Notes: generated by a model not told the origin, from the letters alone. Shown: positions 14,050 through 55,941, counted from the stretch's first letter. The stretch: 64,000 nt of DNA from Monomorium pharaonis (GCF_013373865.1 NC_050470.1:27310856-27374855); one strand, 5' to 3'. Numbers and translations: made by a program.

Positions 14050-14370
14050 TTTTCTTTTTCTAAAATGTTCCCGCGACGGAAGATCACTCTTTCCTCGATC
14101 TTCGATCACTGGTATAATGAAGTTGAAAAGTCAGGTAAGCAGTGAAGAGTGTTGCGTACTTCCGTCACGATTTCTCTGTAATGAGAGCTTGCCCGATATT
14201 CATGCTACGAGAGGCGGCATGCTACTGGCTGAATCATCCCTCTTTCGCTTGCGAGGCACCCCCGTTATTAGGTCGACGGTAGCGCAGCCAGGTGGAGGGT
14301 TGGACCACTATTATAGTCGCTCTAGTTGGCATATATTCGGACTTGCCGATTTGGAAACAGCTTGAAATCA
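14050..14370. promoter_or_regulatory. GC-richer island, possible promoter or 5' exon
   Basis: This block stands out from AT-rich flanks. On the minus strand, ACTATAATAG near 14306-14315 could be a TATA box. On the plus strand, the ATG at 14117 is followed after 15 nt by a perfect donor, cag|gtaagc (14135). Neither strand gives a recognisable protein. It could serve the minus-strand gene whose exon lies at 100-324; this is only inference from position. Confidence 0.3.
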
Positions 14371-17300
14371 TCTCAAAATTGCAGCAGCTTTTTTCTATTC
14401 TTCTACTGCCAGTTCATCCATAACGCTTTAAGCATCAATACACAAAAATGAGTTACTTTTCATAATAAATTTGTGCAATAATTTTTTATAAATTAAATTA
14501 TACAAATATTGTAAAAGATATAATATTATACAGACCTGTATTTAAAAAAATTTTTAAGTAGATGTACCAAATGGTAAAATCAATAAAAACTTTGTACCGC
14601 TAAGTACTTTGTGACCAGAATATCCAGCACAATAAAAAAACATTTACGAAATAATTTAGAACAATTTCCATGATTGAAATAATTGTAATTATTTATTACT
14701 TTTTCACATTATATACATAGAAAGAATAGTTTTGCTAAAGTATCTAAAAATTTAGTTACATACAGATCTAATAATTATTTTGTTGAATCACTAAAATAAT
14801 TTTTATATTTATATGTAGCAAAATTTTAGGTGCTTCAATAAAACCGTTTTTGCCATATACAAGTATACTTTTATTGTATAATTATTGTATAGTTCTATTA
14901 ATTGTTAAAGAGTACAATTTAAAAAAATGTAATATATGATTTTTCATAGAAATAAAAATTGCGTCTTTGTATAATCATGAAACAGAAAAAAATAGAATAT
15001 AAAAATAATATACCGATTCTCGGTGAAAAAGTCTAGGATTTTCGTGTGGAAAAAAAGATAAAATAATTCCAATGTTTCGTTTTTTGTCTCGTGTAGATTC
15101 ATCACATCCGCACTATTTCGGTGCCATTAAACTGTTTTTGATATCTTGCATTCTCTACGCAGCTCTCCGATTCGTATTTTATAAAATACGAATAAATTCT
15201 GAAAGTTATCTACCGAAAGTCGTTCATTAAAGAAGGTCAAGGAGACCTTTTTTTGGAACGATATATGTAAACGTGGATAATTTTTATTCGTGCCCAATCG
15301 ATGCGAAATGTAATTACATTATTGCTAATTTGCATCGCGTTGTAAAATTCTACATGCAATTTTATGGCGTCATTCGCGATATATTGGATATCACTAACCG
15401 AAACTTTAGTAATAACGTAGCGCGCAGTAATGTGAGTAAATAATATTGCGTTGCAATCGATCGCTTCGTATGTTTGCAGAACGATTGGATATATTATTCC
15501 AAGTGTTTTTTTTTCTAATCTTCAATCATACTCGCTTGAGGAATAGTAAGTTAAATATTATTTCTCATAAAGAGTCTTATTCAATCAATAAAGTAAATTT
15601 AATTATACAATTATTTAAGAATGAGTGTTTTAGGATTTTTAATGTCGGATAAGTTGAAGATTATTATTTATAAAAAGACTCTGGCACATAAAAGTAATAT
15701 GATTCCTTTGAAATTTAAACGCATTATTTCAGCGGGTAAACTTTCGGGAAGTAATATACATGTACCAATACATATAGTGCGATTTTTTATCATGCATCTG
15801 GTCTCGTGAATCTATCTAAAGTTAAAAATGGAGGCTTTACCTGTTATAAAAGGCACATCAAACTTGCAATTCCCGAGTGGATAAACTATATGCAAGCTTT
15901 ACACGTGGATGTGTATACAAGAAAATATAGAGCAGAAATTAGTTCCAATATACGGAAATAAAGTAAATCCTTCCTCTATTTACGTTACTGTGTTATTAGT
16001 GAAAGTAAAATACAGAATTATTCAAGAAATAACTTAAACAAAGTCTTAATTAATATCGGGTTTCATAATTGAAGGTTTAAGGGGATTTAAAATAATAATG
16101 GTATAGAGATAGAATCTTCGAGAATATATCGTAATTCGCTACGCCGCGTGTCTCTGAATATCAAAATTTAATTTTGTTTTACCTCAAACTTATTTTAACT
16201 TTAGATTATAATTTAGATCTTGTCTTTCTGATATTATTTAGATCTTGTTTGTTCAATTAATGTATAATTTACATCTACATAAATACTTTTATATATTTTA
16301 TAAATTTATAGAAAAGAATTAATATTTTCAAAGTTACGTGGGATATAACATTTTAAAATTAATTTATACTTCAGAAAAATTTCGTCATCTTTTATTAAAA
16401 AAAAATATTGTAAAAAATTTTAATAAGAAATTTCTAAAATTTTGCTTGTATAAAAGTAATGAAGAATTTTCTATTATTAAATTCGCAGTTTAATTCGTAA
16501 AACGCTTTTAATTATATACTTATTATATTTATTATGTTACTTTACTTATTATATTTATTATTATATAGATTTGTGCTGATCACTAATTGCCACTTCCATT
16601 TATGTAAGCGTGTAAATCTATTTATGTATTAGTTAATTAAAATTGTAGTACCTCATTAATTTTATTAATAATGAAGCTATTTGGTTTTGTCATTGCGGTT
16701 CTTAGTTTGATGAATTATACTAGAACATTACTGTGCAATTTCAGCATATGATATTAGAACGATGCGCAGGATCATCTTCCTCGTGAAATTACTTTAAGCC
16801 AATTTCTCAGCGTTAAATTAATTCATCGCAAAACTAATTTTCTAAATAAGCAGCAGTAAATTGCGCATCAGAACAAATCTATCCATTTTAATTGTTGCTT
16901 TAAGCTATAATGTTTAAAAGAAATAAATAATATAATAATATAATTCTAAAGTCATATTGTACCAGAAAAAAAAACAAAGGATATTCTTCTGATATTTTTA
17001 GTTACGATAAATAGTTTTGCATTATTTTGCTCATGCTTGTGTGTGAAGTTATATATCATCGTAAAGTATGCCCGTGAGCTTGTATATGTTCAATTCTTGC
17101 AGGCTTGGCGCACGGCGAATGATTTATAGCTAAAACGTGCAGGTATATAATACTGGTAGTATTTACGTTAAAAAATTGTTTTTTTATGATAAATCAGAAT
17201 ATTTTTGCAAATTATTTAGATTTTTAACTTATAAAAAAGAGCTATTTTATAGTAATTAAAGTACAATACAAATTCATTATTTAATTTATATATTACTTGT

Positions 17301-18215
17301 TATTACTTTTATTTATATGTTACTTTAAATTGTAATTGAGATTGTGTTAAATACTTTTTTTTTCATACAATTATTTTTTTATATGCAATTATAACTTTTA
17401 TTTCCTTTATTTTGATGAATTGTTTAAATATTGTTAATTAATTAAACATTATTTTGATAAAAGGTAATTTTCGATTCTTCATAGAATTAAAAGTTACATA
17501 CTTGTAGTTTAAAATAGAGAAAACAGAATATTTTAATTTTTCTCATATCTGCAAATTTTACGTACTTCTATTATTATGAATATATCAAAATTATATATTG
17601 TTGTAATATTTTAATATTTTAACATATCTTTTATCTTTTTTTTCTTCTTGTCGACAAGAGAGAACAAAATACTTACTATTTAATTTTGTTTTAATATATG
17701 TTTCGTACTACTAAACTGAAATATTCAAAGTAGAATACAAATGTTATCTATTGTAAAGATAATTCAGATTGTAAATTCAAATGTTTTTTTTCTTTTCTTC
17801 TATGGTAATCTCTGGTGCGTGCAAAAGGGAATGTTCAATATCTTTGCATCTATACGACGTTTCATGATTGCAAAGCTGAGCATATGTAGATTCTTAGAAT
17901 GGTGCATAAAAGAGCCTGCATATCTAAAGCAAATATTCTCGGAAACAAAATTTCCTAAAAAAGTCGAATTGAAAAATTTTACGGTAAATATATTTTTCCT
18001 TTCATGTTTGTAATAACGATGTACATTTGCTGATTTTCCAGATTGATCTTCTTGTTCTTCGATGAAAGAGATTAAGAGAATAAAGCGTTTATGTATCAAA
18101 GCTAAAAAAATAACACACTTAGTGAAATGTTAATTAAAACGGAGAAGTAATTATGCGTAATTATATTGTTTGAAGTTCGTTACTAAATCTTAGCCGTATG
18201 CAATTGCGAAGAAGT
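14371..18215. other. AT-rich stretch downstream of PC1/3
   Basis: This would hold the 3' UTR and possibly further 3' exons of PC1/3. I saw none convincing beyond the candidate at 18216-18368. It contains the 24-bp palindrome at 15170. Confidence 0.5.
15170..15193. repeat. 24-bp perfect palindrome
   Basis: The sequence attcgtattttataaaata followed by cgaat is its own reverse complement with no loop. Function unknown; it may be chance or the remnant of a small fold-back. Confidence 0.6.
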
Positions 18216-18368
18216 TTATGCTTGTGATTTGCAAGTCCACTTTGGTTCCGGTACGTGCACCTGTAACTCATGATTTATAACTCTGCATGCACAGAGGCAA
18301 GAGCTATTGTCTAATTCCGTTAATTTTGTATCGTCTCGAATTTCAGTAATGTTTACTCCAGCCGATGT
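18216..18368 (-). CDS. Candidate PC1/3 terminal exon
   Basis: Downstream of exon 14 an acceptor (ttaacaacag|aca) opens a phase-0 reading frame of 50 codons ending in TAA at 18218-18216. It contains DNSSCLCACRVINHE and ends PKWTCKSQA. The phase matches exon 14 and the total would be 700 residues. It does not resemble the vertebrate PC1/3 C-terminal tail, and the match may be chance. An internal GT after CAG (18257) could also be a donor. Confidence 0.28.
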   Translation of the reverse strand, partial: TSAGVNITEIRDDTKLTELDNSSCLCACRVINHELQVHVPEPKWTCKSQA

Positions 18369-19257
18369 CTGTTGTTAAATGATCCAGACAGCCGCACACA
18401 AAAAAATAGGAGAGCTCCACTCAGCGTTGTAACGAATGAAAGGCAAATTACGTATTCAAATTATACATGCGTAATCACGTAGAATGTTACAAAGAACTCT
18501 TCCCCCTGGCATGTTCGCAGAAAATTTGTTTAATTATACTATCATCGATACTGAGATATCTGCATCATCGCAATCAATTATCTTGCATTTGTTAATACAT
18601 GCAGGCAGATTCTCATAAATTTGCAATTTGCTTTCGTATCATACTCTCAAAATAAAAATTTGATGTAACTGTAAAGCATATCATGATTAATTTGTGTAGA
18701 AGAGCCATGAGCGTGACATGAGCCCGTGTGAGTATTAAATGTGAATGTTTTAGCAAATTATTATTGGTGGTAATTATTCAAATGTTTGTAATTGTTTTAA
18801 TAATTTAATATTTACATAACTAATAATTACATAACTAGAAAGTTGACTGTTATAATCTTAACAGCTTTTTTAATCACTTGTACTAGATGGCACTAATTTC
18901 TTGCATTATATATTGGTTGTGTGTAATTGTGATGTAAGAGTTCTGTGTCTGCTTTCTGTGCCAAAGACTTGGATTAACAATTCACCCAGAACAATATCAA
19001 ATTTGTAATTGATTATCAGCTCTCGAGAGACAATGGCAAACCATCGAGTGTACCTTTGCTAAGACATTAGTTATCGTGGAGCATGCATAAGCAAACAAAT
19101 GAAGATTATGATCTTCAGTCAGGAAGGAACGACTTGAGAGAGAGATATTGATTGTATTCATCTTCTACTGAATTTGATTCCAAAATGTCATACTGAAAGA
19201 AGCAATGTTAGTAAAATGTGTAATAAACAACTAAAAATTACATTAGTATTTACTTAC

Positions 19258-46670
<27,413 letters not shown>

Positions 46671-47160
46671 GGCAATTTTCCCCGATGAGATACAGGCGGG
46701 CAGGGAGGTGGGAGCAAATAAATAGCGATCGTGCAATTAATACTTCCGCCACATCCGCGGTGGTCACTCCGAGAAATCGTTCTTTTTCTTATCACTTTCT
46801 TCGTGATACTGTCCACCCCGAGTTCTGACAGTCCCGTGCGATTTCTCTGCCGTGCGCGTACCGTCTACGCGACTGGAAGGACAATGGCGACGGAATTCGC
46901 CGGCTCCGGCTATTGGATCACGAGTGACAAGTGTGATCGGACAGTGTGCGTGGCAATTAACCACGATTGTCTTTTTGTCCGTCTGGGGAAAGAGAGGGAG
47001 TTCCTCGTCGCCCTCGCGTTCCATGGCTATGGTGGACGAAGCTGAGGGATTGGAAGGGTAACGGATTAAACTAAGCAAACACGACGTAGCGAACGCGCGT
47101 GGGACGGAACAAGCCGGGTGTAACGCTTTGTGGGCGATTCCCGAGCAAATATAATGCATT
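46671..47160 (-). promoter_or_regulatory. Probable PC1/3 5' flank and promoter region
   Basis: This stretch just upstream of the proposed start codon is clearly richer in G and C than the surrounding AT-rich DNA. A TATTTAT element lies near 46724 on the minus strand, about 50 nt before the ATG. No transcription start can be fixed from sequence. Open frames on both strands here have no recognisable protein features. Confidence 0.4.
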
Positions 47161-48782
47161 AGTATTGTTTCCCATTGAGAATCGATCGGAATATTATTTA
47201 ATATGCAGAATTTAATATCTCGCTTTTATTTGCCACAGATAATGTAAACATTTTCGATAATAATATTTGTATCTGAAACATTAAGAACTTATTAAAATAT
47301 AGTGTAAAATGTAGTGTATTTTTTATATATTATATATGCATCTGCTTTCCTAAAATTAATAAATTGTTATCCATAATTTTAGCTTTAAAAATTTAATTAA
47401 ATATTTTAGCACTATATAATATTTTGTAATTAATAATTGTAGCTTATGTAAATATGTGTAATTTATATATACAATATTTTAACAGTTTATCAATTATATA
47501 AATATACTCTACAAGCTTAAAAGTCCATTTCGAATTGATAGTAGAAATAAAATTATTAGGAATTTATTAGATTAATAAAATAGATATTAAATTATGAATA
47601 GATATATAAGAAATAAAATTAGATTGATAAAATATTTTTTTTTAAATATGTTGCGCAAAAAGATTTCTGCAATTACATTTTGAAAAATAATAAAAGAAGT
47701 AGAAATAAAAGGAATAATAAAATAAAGAAAAAACAATTTTCTTACATTTCAGATAATGTTGGTGATCTGACTATTATATAAATGAATTAATAAATACATA
47801 TTTTACATGCACATATACATAAGCAAATTTTTTTCTATTTGTCATGCTTATTTAAAAAAACATTAATTGAAAAAAAACAATTAATCAATAAATAAATTCA
47901 ACGATCGCTTTTGGAATGAGCGATCGAACCGTATGTATGTAGGTATATATGTACATACATACATGGGCTGTTACTCTAAGCTATTTCCTGTTTTCTTAAA
48001 TGGAACAGATTAAGGTTAAGAAAAACTCGAGTAAGTGGCAGCGTGTACAATTACTTTGTAATCTGCGTCTTAGGTTCTTGTCAACCTTCGTGATATTAAA
48101 CCTTTTTATTTATTTATCTTATTTAATTAAATACGTCTGAGAATTTTAAATTTTGCTTATATCTATTTTCTTTTGTTCTCTTCATTTTTTTTATAGAGAA
48201 TGTTAAGAAAAAAATCAAATTAATTAAGTATAAAAAATAAACTTTAATTTAAATTGTTGTATATGTTATATTTAATTTAACTTTTCGTTATTAATTTAAT
48301 TTTATTGTAATAGTTAAAATTATTTAATTTTATTTTTCATAATTAAAATACGTATTAGAAAACAGATGGATGGATTAAAAGAAGAGACACTATCTATTAT
48401 CCAGGCAAATGTGCCCTGGTAATCCGAGCAATAAAGTTCGCCGGCTGAGCGACAACAGGTCGTAAGAGTGTGCTCGGCAATTAGCCATGCTATTTTTTTT
48501 CTTACTGTCAGGGATTTCTGCTTCTACTTTCTTTTTTTATTATTGTTTCACATGGATTTAAAATAAGAGCTAAAAATTGAAAATATACTACCGAATATTC
48601 TGAATAAAATATTTGCGGAGATACAAGCTTCGAAACTAATAATAATCCACGTGAGATAAAACATGCGCGCGTTATCTTAAAAAATCGATAAAGTTAATTG
48701 CAACTGCCGCGCCACTTTCACTAAAAAGAAGTGATAAGCGTGACATGCAAATATTGGCACAAGCAAAATTAAAAAAGATTCG

Positions 48783-48784
<2 letters not shown>

Positions 48785-48816
<32 letters not shown>
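48785..48816. repeat. (AT)n microsatellite
   Basis: Pure AT tract of about 32 bp upstream of the PC1/3 gene. Confidence 0.93.
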
Positions 48817-48819
<3 letters not shown>

Positions 48820-49965
48820 TTAATTACAACATTTTTTCTTTTTATTTGTGTCTCAAACAGCAATTTTTAATTTCTCTGAGAATATAATAATGTTGAATAA
48901 TAATATAATAACAGTATTTCCTTGCATGAAATTAATACGTGTAAATTATCAAAGAGTGTCGCATCAAAGTTTCTGGTGCCAACTTAACATAACTGGACGT
49001 ATCTATGCGGAGTGTAATGAGAATTCGGATCGACACCGTTTGAAACAAGAAGACATTTGTTGTCGAGTCCCACGAGAACCTGCGGAGGAGAATAACGTGC
49101 GGCAATTTTGTTGGGGAAATTATTCCAAGCCATTGCCCCACGAAATGGGTTAGTTGGTATGTAATTGAGACACGAAATAACAGCATCAAACAGATGCTTC
49201 ACGTCGGGCTCGCCCGTACGATTTCCACGCGATAATCTGAATGCTCAGTTGTACCGACGTTTATAATATTAAAATTAATTGCACCACGCGCTTTAAGGTT
49301 TGACTTTCGGGTCTCTCTTGTTGAACTGAAAATCAATGTACTTAATATTTCTGGCACAAAAACATATTTTTGTACGCTCAAATCATTTTTTGCGACGCAA
49401 CGTAATCTTTTAATAAATGACAAAATTTTTTCAGTTAAAATACAATTCATGTTCTTTTGTTATCAATATCATAAAAAACTAATTTTATAAGTAATAACGA
49501 TTCGCAGTAACTTTGAAAAAGGAGTTATAACTTTATCTATAATATTGTTAAAGGAAGAGAAAGAAAACTCAATTATAAGAATACAATGCTAACTGAAATC
49601 GAAGTATCAAGCTATTACTGTGTGTTCATCGTTAATGACAGCAGCAATAAAAAAAAACCGGGAAAGTTTTTTTCTTCTCCTTTCGTTTCAAATGTGAAAA
49701 TATGGGTAATACATAATAAACCGATAATTTCTTCAAAATTAAATAAAACTATAAATATATCTATATAAGTGTTGTACATTTGACTACAGCGATTCAGAAA
49801 AAAGTGCATAATCGATATCTTCAAGACAAACGTATCTCTACAAAAAGATATTCTACTTATGTATCTGGATATTCAACCTAAACATGATTTTTCCATTTCC
49901 GTAATAGAATGTAGAATCAAGCCGCGTAGAGATAATAAAGAAACATAAATTATTATATACATATA

Positions 49966-50012
49966 TGTGTGCGTGTATGCGTGTGTGCGTGTGCGTGTGT
50001 GTGTGTATGTGT
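49966..50012. repeat. Interrupted (GT)n microsatellite
   Basis: GT/GC/AT mixed tract, mainly GTGTGC and GTGT units. Confidence 0.9.
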
Positions 50013-51441
50013 AACATAAGCTCTTAATTTATATTCTTAGGAAGCTTGAAGTAAATCTTACTCCATTTCGCGCCTAAATCGAGAGTTAACATTAAACCAA
50101 TGTGAAGTAGATACGCGCTTCGCAGGTTACGCTCGGAGTAGCGTAACACGTAAGCGCATTTAGACGCGGATTACCATTAAGTAAACGCAATTTAACTTTC
50201 GGGTTGTCACGTTTAATCGACCCGCGTTTAGACTGTGCGCCCGCCGTCGACGCGTGATTCATTTCAAGATGCATCGTCAGCTAATTAACATCTACATGCA
50301 TACGCTTCATTTCTGATTTGTTACACTTTCGCGGTACGGTAACCGGGCAATTACAAACGACTGGTTAAATGCCGTTATGCGGCCCCGACTGTGTAATTAT
50401 GTCGGGCATTCTGCAGGTACCACGTACTGAGTGTACTTCCGTATGGATTTAACGTTGATACGGAATTTCACTCGCATATTGCCAGCCGGTTTCTGGAGTT
50501 GGCCGTCGCCTCGTGGGAACCTTCCGCATACGATTTAAACTGCCCCAAATCCTGGATATAATCCATTTAGGGCCGCCTGCACCAACGTCGCTTAGAGCTA
50601 AGTTCAATTAACTTAATTAAACTTTCCTCCTTCTATCTACACCATAGGAAGTGTTACAAGTTAAAAAATGACGGTAAATCACTAAGCTGGGTTTACTCTC
50701 GAGCCAAATTATATCGACGAGATCAAGGCATTACGTTTTTTGCGAATTGACCACGAACTAATTAAGAGATATGCCTGCGCAAAAATTTTGGTCCTACTCT
50801 TTCAGGGACATATTAGAGATAATAAGGAAACGCTACAAATCAGCAATAATATACTTTTGCCATTTAGGGAGTTGATTAAAAATCGAGTTTATTAATCATA
50901 ATTAATTATCAAGTTCAGCATATTTATTACTAGATTAATTATCAGAAGAATCTTGCGAGAAAATTTGCAGAATTTAAGAATATATCTATCGCACACCCGG
51001 ATTCATACGGAGCAGTAAATATCTTAACGTTATGCTGTCCGACATTTGCTTCCAATATCGCTCTTCGAGTAATTCCACCGACAATGGCCACCGAGGATTC
51101 CTGCGTTTTCCTCCCCTTCCCTTTCCCCCTCTTAAAATCCTCGACATGAACATCAGCTAAAACATTTCCTTATTCGAGGGGAACAACGATGCGGCATACA
51201 AATCCGCGTAATTGAAATACGGGCGCGGTCGAACGGGTAAGAGGCGTTTTACAGTTTTCGGTCGGCGAAACGATTCCACTTTGTCGTTCTCCCGAGGGTA
51301 ATGCTTATAAATAAATTCGGCCCTTTCTTTTTTTACTGTCTGTCCCCGGAACAGATATATATGCGGGAAGGAAACGCGTGCGCGAAGGGCGGCCGATAAA
51401 AGTCGAAACAGAGAGCCGGCGAAGCGTCGTAAAGTTCGCAG

Positions 51442-51442
51442 A

Positions 51443-51472
<30 letters not shown>
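51442..51472. repeat. (GA)n microsatellite
   Basis: GA repeat with one interruption inside a GC-richer stretch (about 51160-51600). Confidence 0.93.
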
Positions 51473-51473
<1 letters not shown>

Positions 51474-52025
51474 TGAGAATATCCGCCGATAAAAGGGATT
51501 CGTTTCGCTTCAGCTCACGTTGAATTTCGGATAAATCCTTACCTCCTACATTCTGTCTCTTTACCCTTTCTTTTCTTCCCACGCAGATTTTTCCTTAAAA
51601 AGTACAAGAGAATTACGATGTAACCATTGCTTTTTATTGACACTTTTAGTAAGGATATTGCTCTTAAAATGATGACTGTACTTCCCAACTGCTTATGCAA
51701 AAACTTCGATGATTGCGAATGATTTATTGGTTTCATCTTTTTATTGAAGAACCAATGGCTATTGAGTCTGTATTTTATAGATATAATCTGTTTGTAAAGT
51801 CTGTATTATAAATACATCTTATATTATATATCTTTTTTGATACATTTGTTGACTATGTTTTAATACTATGACTTCTGTGTTCATATTAACATATATAATT
51901 ATTTTTAACATCAATATGTTTAAACCAATTATATAATAAACATCCATGATAATAATTGTTTCTCCATTATTTTTAAACATATTATAAGTACAATACGTCT
52001 GTTATTTCATTCCAATAAATTTTGT

Positions 52026-52026
52026 C

Positions 52027-52070
<44 letters not shown>
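52026..52070. repeat. (AT)n microsatellite
   Basis: AT tract of about 45 bp with one early interruption (ac). Confidence 0.93.
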
Positions 52071-52072
<2 letters not shown>

Positions 52073-55000
52073 TATAGCTATGTTTGTAATTCAGGGATTC
52101 CGATATTTTAAATTTTATGACTGGACTTGGAACTAGTTCACATTGTGTATTTAATACAAACAGTAATCGAAAGTGGTTGATATACATTACGTTTTAAATC
52201 CCGTTTGGTTTGTAGGCAATGTATATTGGGGCTTATAAATTAACGTTTTAAATTATAAAATCTGTTCATAGATCGATTTCGCCAATATTGTAATTTTATA
52301 CGTGATGCTGTACGCTGACCATGTTTCGTGTATCCGCGTTACATTATTTTAATAAAGTAAAAATATAAAGGTCTCGTTTAAATTCGCAGACACTTGAATG
52401 CCTATACGATAATTTCGAAATTTAACAAGTAAAACATATAACGTGCTCCGCTGCGCATTAATTTCGTGTTAGAGCACCCCGTACGCGATGCTCCAACAGT
52501 TTTCGGGTAATTTCATTACAATAGTTATTGGAAGTTTGTGTTCCATTAGGTAACTCTATGTATTTTGTGTTGGTCTCCGTCCCTGTGTTTCCTCCGTTCC
52601 TCCTATCCTCCTGGATACTCTTTTCCCACTCATGTCTATCCTTACAATGCAGAGTACGAAACTTTTGTGAGTCAACACGAAAATCGAATGCGTACATAAA
52701 AATAAATAGATGCTTTTAAGTATCTAAAATTGACAGGCGGCATTAGCACCAAGAAAATTTGTTGACTCTCAAATTAAGTTTAATGAATCATTCGTATGAA
52801 CAAAGCCTTATATATAACATTTTTTTATAATAGTAACAGTAATTTAGACTGTAATAATAATATAATTTATGATGCAATAATTTTGTTTTATTGCTAATGC
52901 AACGTGACAATTATGTAAGAATGAATGTTGGAAATATCATTTCGAACTCGTCTAATAATTTGCATAGGAGATATTTTAAGCGATCTTACGGCGAGTTTGT
53001 TTTCACGAAGATGATGAGAAGTAGTGAAGAATATATGGAGGGGAAAAAAGCTATGAGAGATATGGAGAGAAGCGATAGCGCGGACTAGATGGAGGGAAAG
53101 TAGGACCGTTTATTAAGCACTCCGTCGGCTTTCGTCACAAATTCCTCGCGGCCGTCGAAATAGTACGCGAAAGTAACCGTGGAAAATTGGAAACTTTCCA
53201 CGCGATAAAATCGGACTTAATTTTCAATAAATTCACCTTCCACGGAGCGCAAAGCGCGCTCGCTCTCGTACGTGGTTTGACGCTAACTGGAGAGCGAGGA
53301 GCCGGAGGAAAGGTAATTTACTTGGTAATTATAAAGTTACTGGTTCCCTCCCCGCGTCCTCCTCTTCAGCGACGCGCGCATAGTTGTGAATATTCAAATG
53401 CGATTACATCTATGATCGCATAAATTATACGGCCACTCGGCCCTGTCGCCTTCTGCGCGGCGCATTTCGCTGCTTTTGGTTTAACGCTCGTGAAGACTTT
53501 AGCATTCGCTGTATACAGACTCTTGTTCTTTTAAACAATAGAACCCTGTGTAAACGCCGTTGGAATAAAGTCACGTTTCTTTCCGACACTGCATCGCGCG
53601 ATGAAATTTGCCATTTCACAAGTACATACAACCGCCTGTCGTGGAAAGGAAAAAAAAAAACGTTGGAAAGATCGGTACGATAAAAACGATATCGTGTCAG
53701 TCGCTTTTATGATCAGGTTTTTATTGTACGTCTCTAGCCAGGCACAAAGTAAGCTGTTGCGAGTCAGACTGCTAGGTCGGATCGTTTCAGAAAAATTTTG
53801 ATCGTGAAGAGACACGCGGGAGAGTGTAATTTTTTCTTGTGCGATAAACCTCCCGTGTTCCCGGAACATTCCGGTGCTTCCGTAAATCCGGATAGATAGA
53901 ATTTTTCGGCGTGACATAACCCAAATCGACCTGAAATGTATGCAATGCAGTTGAAAAGTGCGATGTTACGATTAACTTTTTAAAGCATCTGTGAAACGTT
54001 GCTTGTATGATAAAAGTTGCACGAGGAATCACTGAAACAATCTTGGTACACAACTAGTTTCCGTTTTACAGGATGATAAAACGGTAGAAAAGTACGTTGG
54101 CAAAATAATCATTTATATAATCGGGAAGATCTTGTCCGACGCGAAGAATATCCCCATTTGGCCGATTCAAGATAAGAATGCGCGCGGAAAACAAGTACTC
54201 AGATACTTGCCCGCGTTATCTCAATCGAATAATTAAGAATTGTTTAATTTCTGGCGCGGAAATCCTTATCGCGTAGCCGAAAGAATTCAAGCCATAAATC
54301 CCGTGGACTTGTTTGGACTTAAAATAAATCCGTACGGAGTCACGGATCTTATCCTGTGTATTTAATATTTGAAGCTTTCATCTGCGATCAGACTGAGGGA
54401 CAAAATAATGATATCCAAATGTTTGCCCAACTTAAAAGAAAATGTATCTCGCTTGTACCTCTTTCGTACTCATATCTGAACCAAATTAACATCAATGTTA
54501 ATATTAACTTAATCTCGCTACAGTAGACGACTATTTCCACCAAGTGTTCAAGAATTTTTGTTCAAGAATTCATCGTTACACAGATATTGCGGAATTTACT
54601 TCGACAGTGACAGTCGGTTTTTTTTCATATTATTAAAAGTTAATTATAAATATTGATAATTCTGTTATTAGCATAAGTTAAATTAACGATTATGTTTATA
54701 AGCTATGAACAAAGTAAAAAGTTTATTAAATTTAAGAAATACAAGCAAATATATATTTCTTTCAGCATCACTACATAATTCTTCCTTGAATGCAATCATT
54801 ATTTTGCGATCGTATTGATTTATCGCGTACGTTTAATGAACAAGTTACGATATTGATGGTCTCCGTTTTCTCCTCTCCTGTGCCTTCATAAACCGAATTC
54901 TTCTTCTACTATCGGATCAAGCGCCCATAAAGCACACGCGGTCATCTTCATCGCTTATGTCTAACGGATGGCGCATATTTACGATATTGTTCATATAAAT

Positions 55001-55490
55001 ATATTAAATAATGTACGTAAGATCTGCAGGTTTATGTGAGTTTTTTTAAATTTAAAGACAATTAATACAGGCAATATTTTTAGATATCAAAATTATATGC
55101 TTATAAATAAGGATACAAAATAAGGTATTATATTATCAAAATTTTTTCGATAAAAATATTAAGGTAGTATATTATATTATCAAAAATTTACCTAAGATTT
55201 TTCAACAATTATTAAGTCATAAAATTTTATATATTATATGATATAGATTAATGGAATAACTGTTTATAGAAAAGATATAAAATACTCATCGCGGGAAGCA
55301 TGTAAACGTCGCGGTGATTGATCTCGACAAAAGCACGAAGGTCAGCTCGAGAGAAAGGTCGGTGAGTGCTCGCGATGCTCCATAAAATACACCCCTCGCC
55401 CGTATTCATGACGACAGGGGTTCGGTTTCTCTGTGAGCTATTTAGCGCATCTGCCTCCACCTTCGTGCGGAGCAAAGAGGTTACGGGCAA

Positions 55491-55510
55491 GAGAGAGAGA
55501 GAGAGAGAGA
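55491..55510. repeat. (GA)n microsatellite
   Basis: Short pure GA tract inside a GC-richer patch (about 55280-55560). Confidence 0.9.
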
Positions 55511-55941
55511 ACTGGACGAGAGCACTGGAGATGATTGGAAAGCGAGGATTTCTGCCATGCAAATAACAAACATAGAGCTATGCTGTTACATGGCGATTGT
55601 TCATTTCAAAATTTTAATTTATTTTCTAAGTTGTCGTTAAATACTATGTGAGATTTATTATTGTCATGTATGCATGATGATCACTTTTTGAGAAGACTCA
55701 TAGGAGTAGATTATTTAAGCAAAAGGAATTTTAAATAATAAGATTATGATAGACAATATACATTACATTATTTGTGTTTAGCCTTACACAGTATCGATTT
55801 CTGTTTGTTCATATGAAAGGTGTGCTTGATATAAATGGTAATTCAGAAATTCTAACAGCAGTGCGTGTCTAGTATATGTACGTACATATATAAGTATACA
55901 AAAAATAAATACGAAAAAACTATTGAATTAACAACATCTGG

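Larger units (their letters stand above)
47161..55941. other. Region upstream of PC1/3, no gene recognised
   Basis: AT-rich DNA alternating with GC-richer islands at about 50040-50600, 51000-51600 and 53080-54350. A hydrophilic minus-strand frame at 52697-52458 (79 codons from an ATG) has no recognisable features. A GC-richer frame pair at 48930-49200 is also unrecognised. Confidence 0.5.

Noticed and set aside
46764..47159. 131-codon minus-strand frame and overlapping plus-strand frames
   Set aside because: All lie in the GC-rich 5' flank of PC1/3; no domain, and frames are open on both strands, as expected from low stop density.
48932..49202. Overlapping frames on both strands, one with a WNNFP motif
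   Set aside because: I considered a retrotransposon remnant, but no reverse transcriptase or endonuclease motif could be confirmed.
51157..51582. 141-codon minus-strand frame, the second longest in this part of the window
   Set aside because: Includes a GA-repeat Ser-Leu run, has no recognisable domain, and sits in a GC-richer patch where long chance frames are expected.
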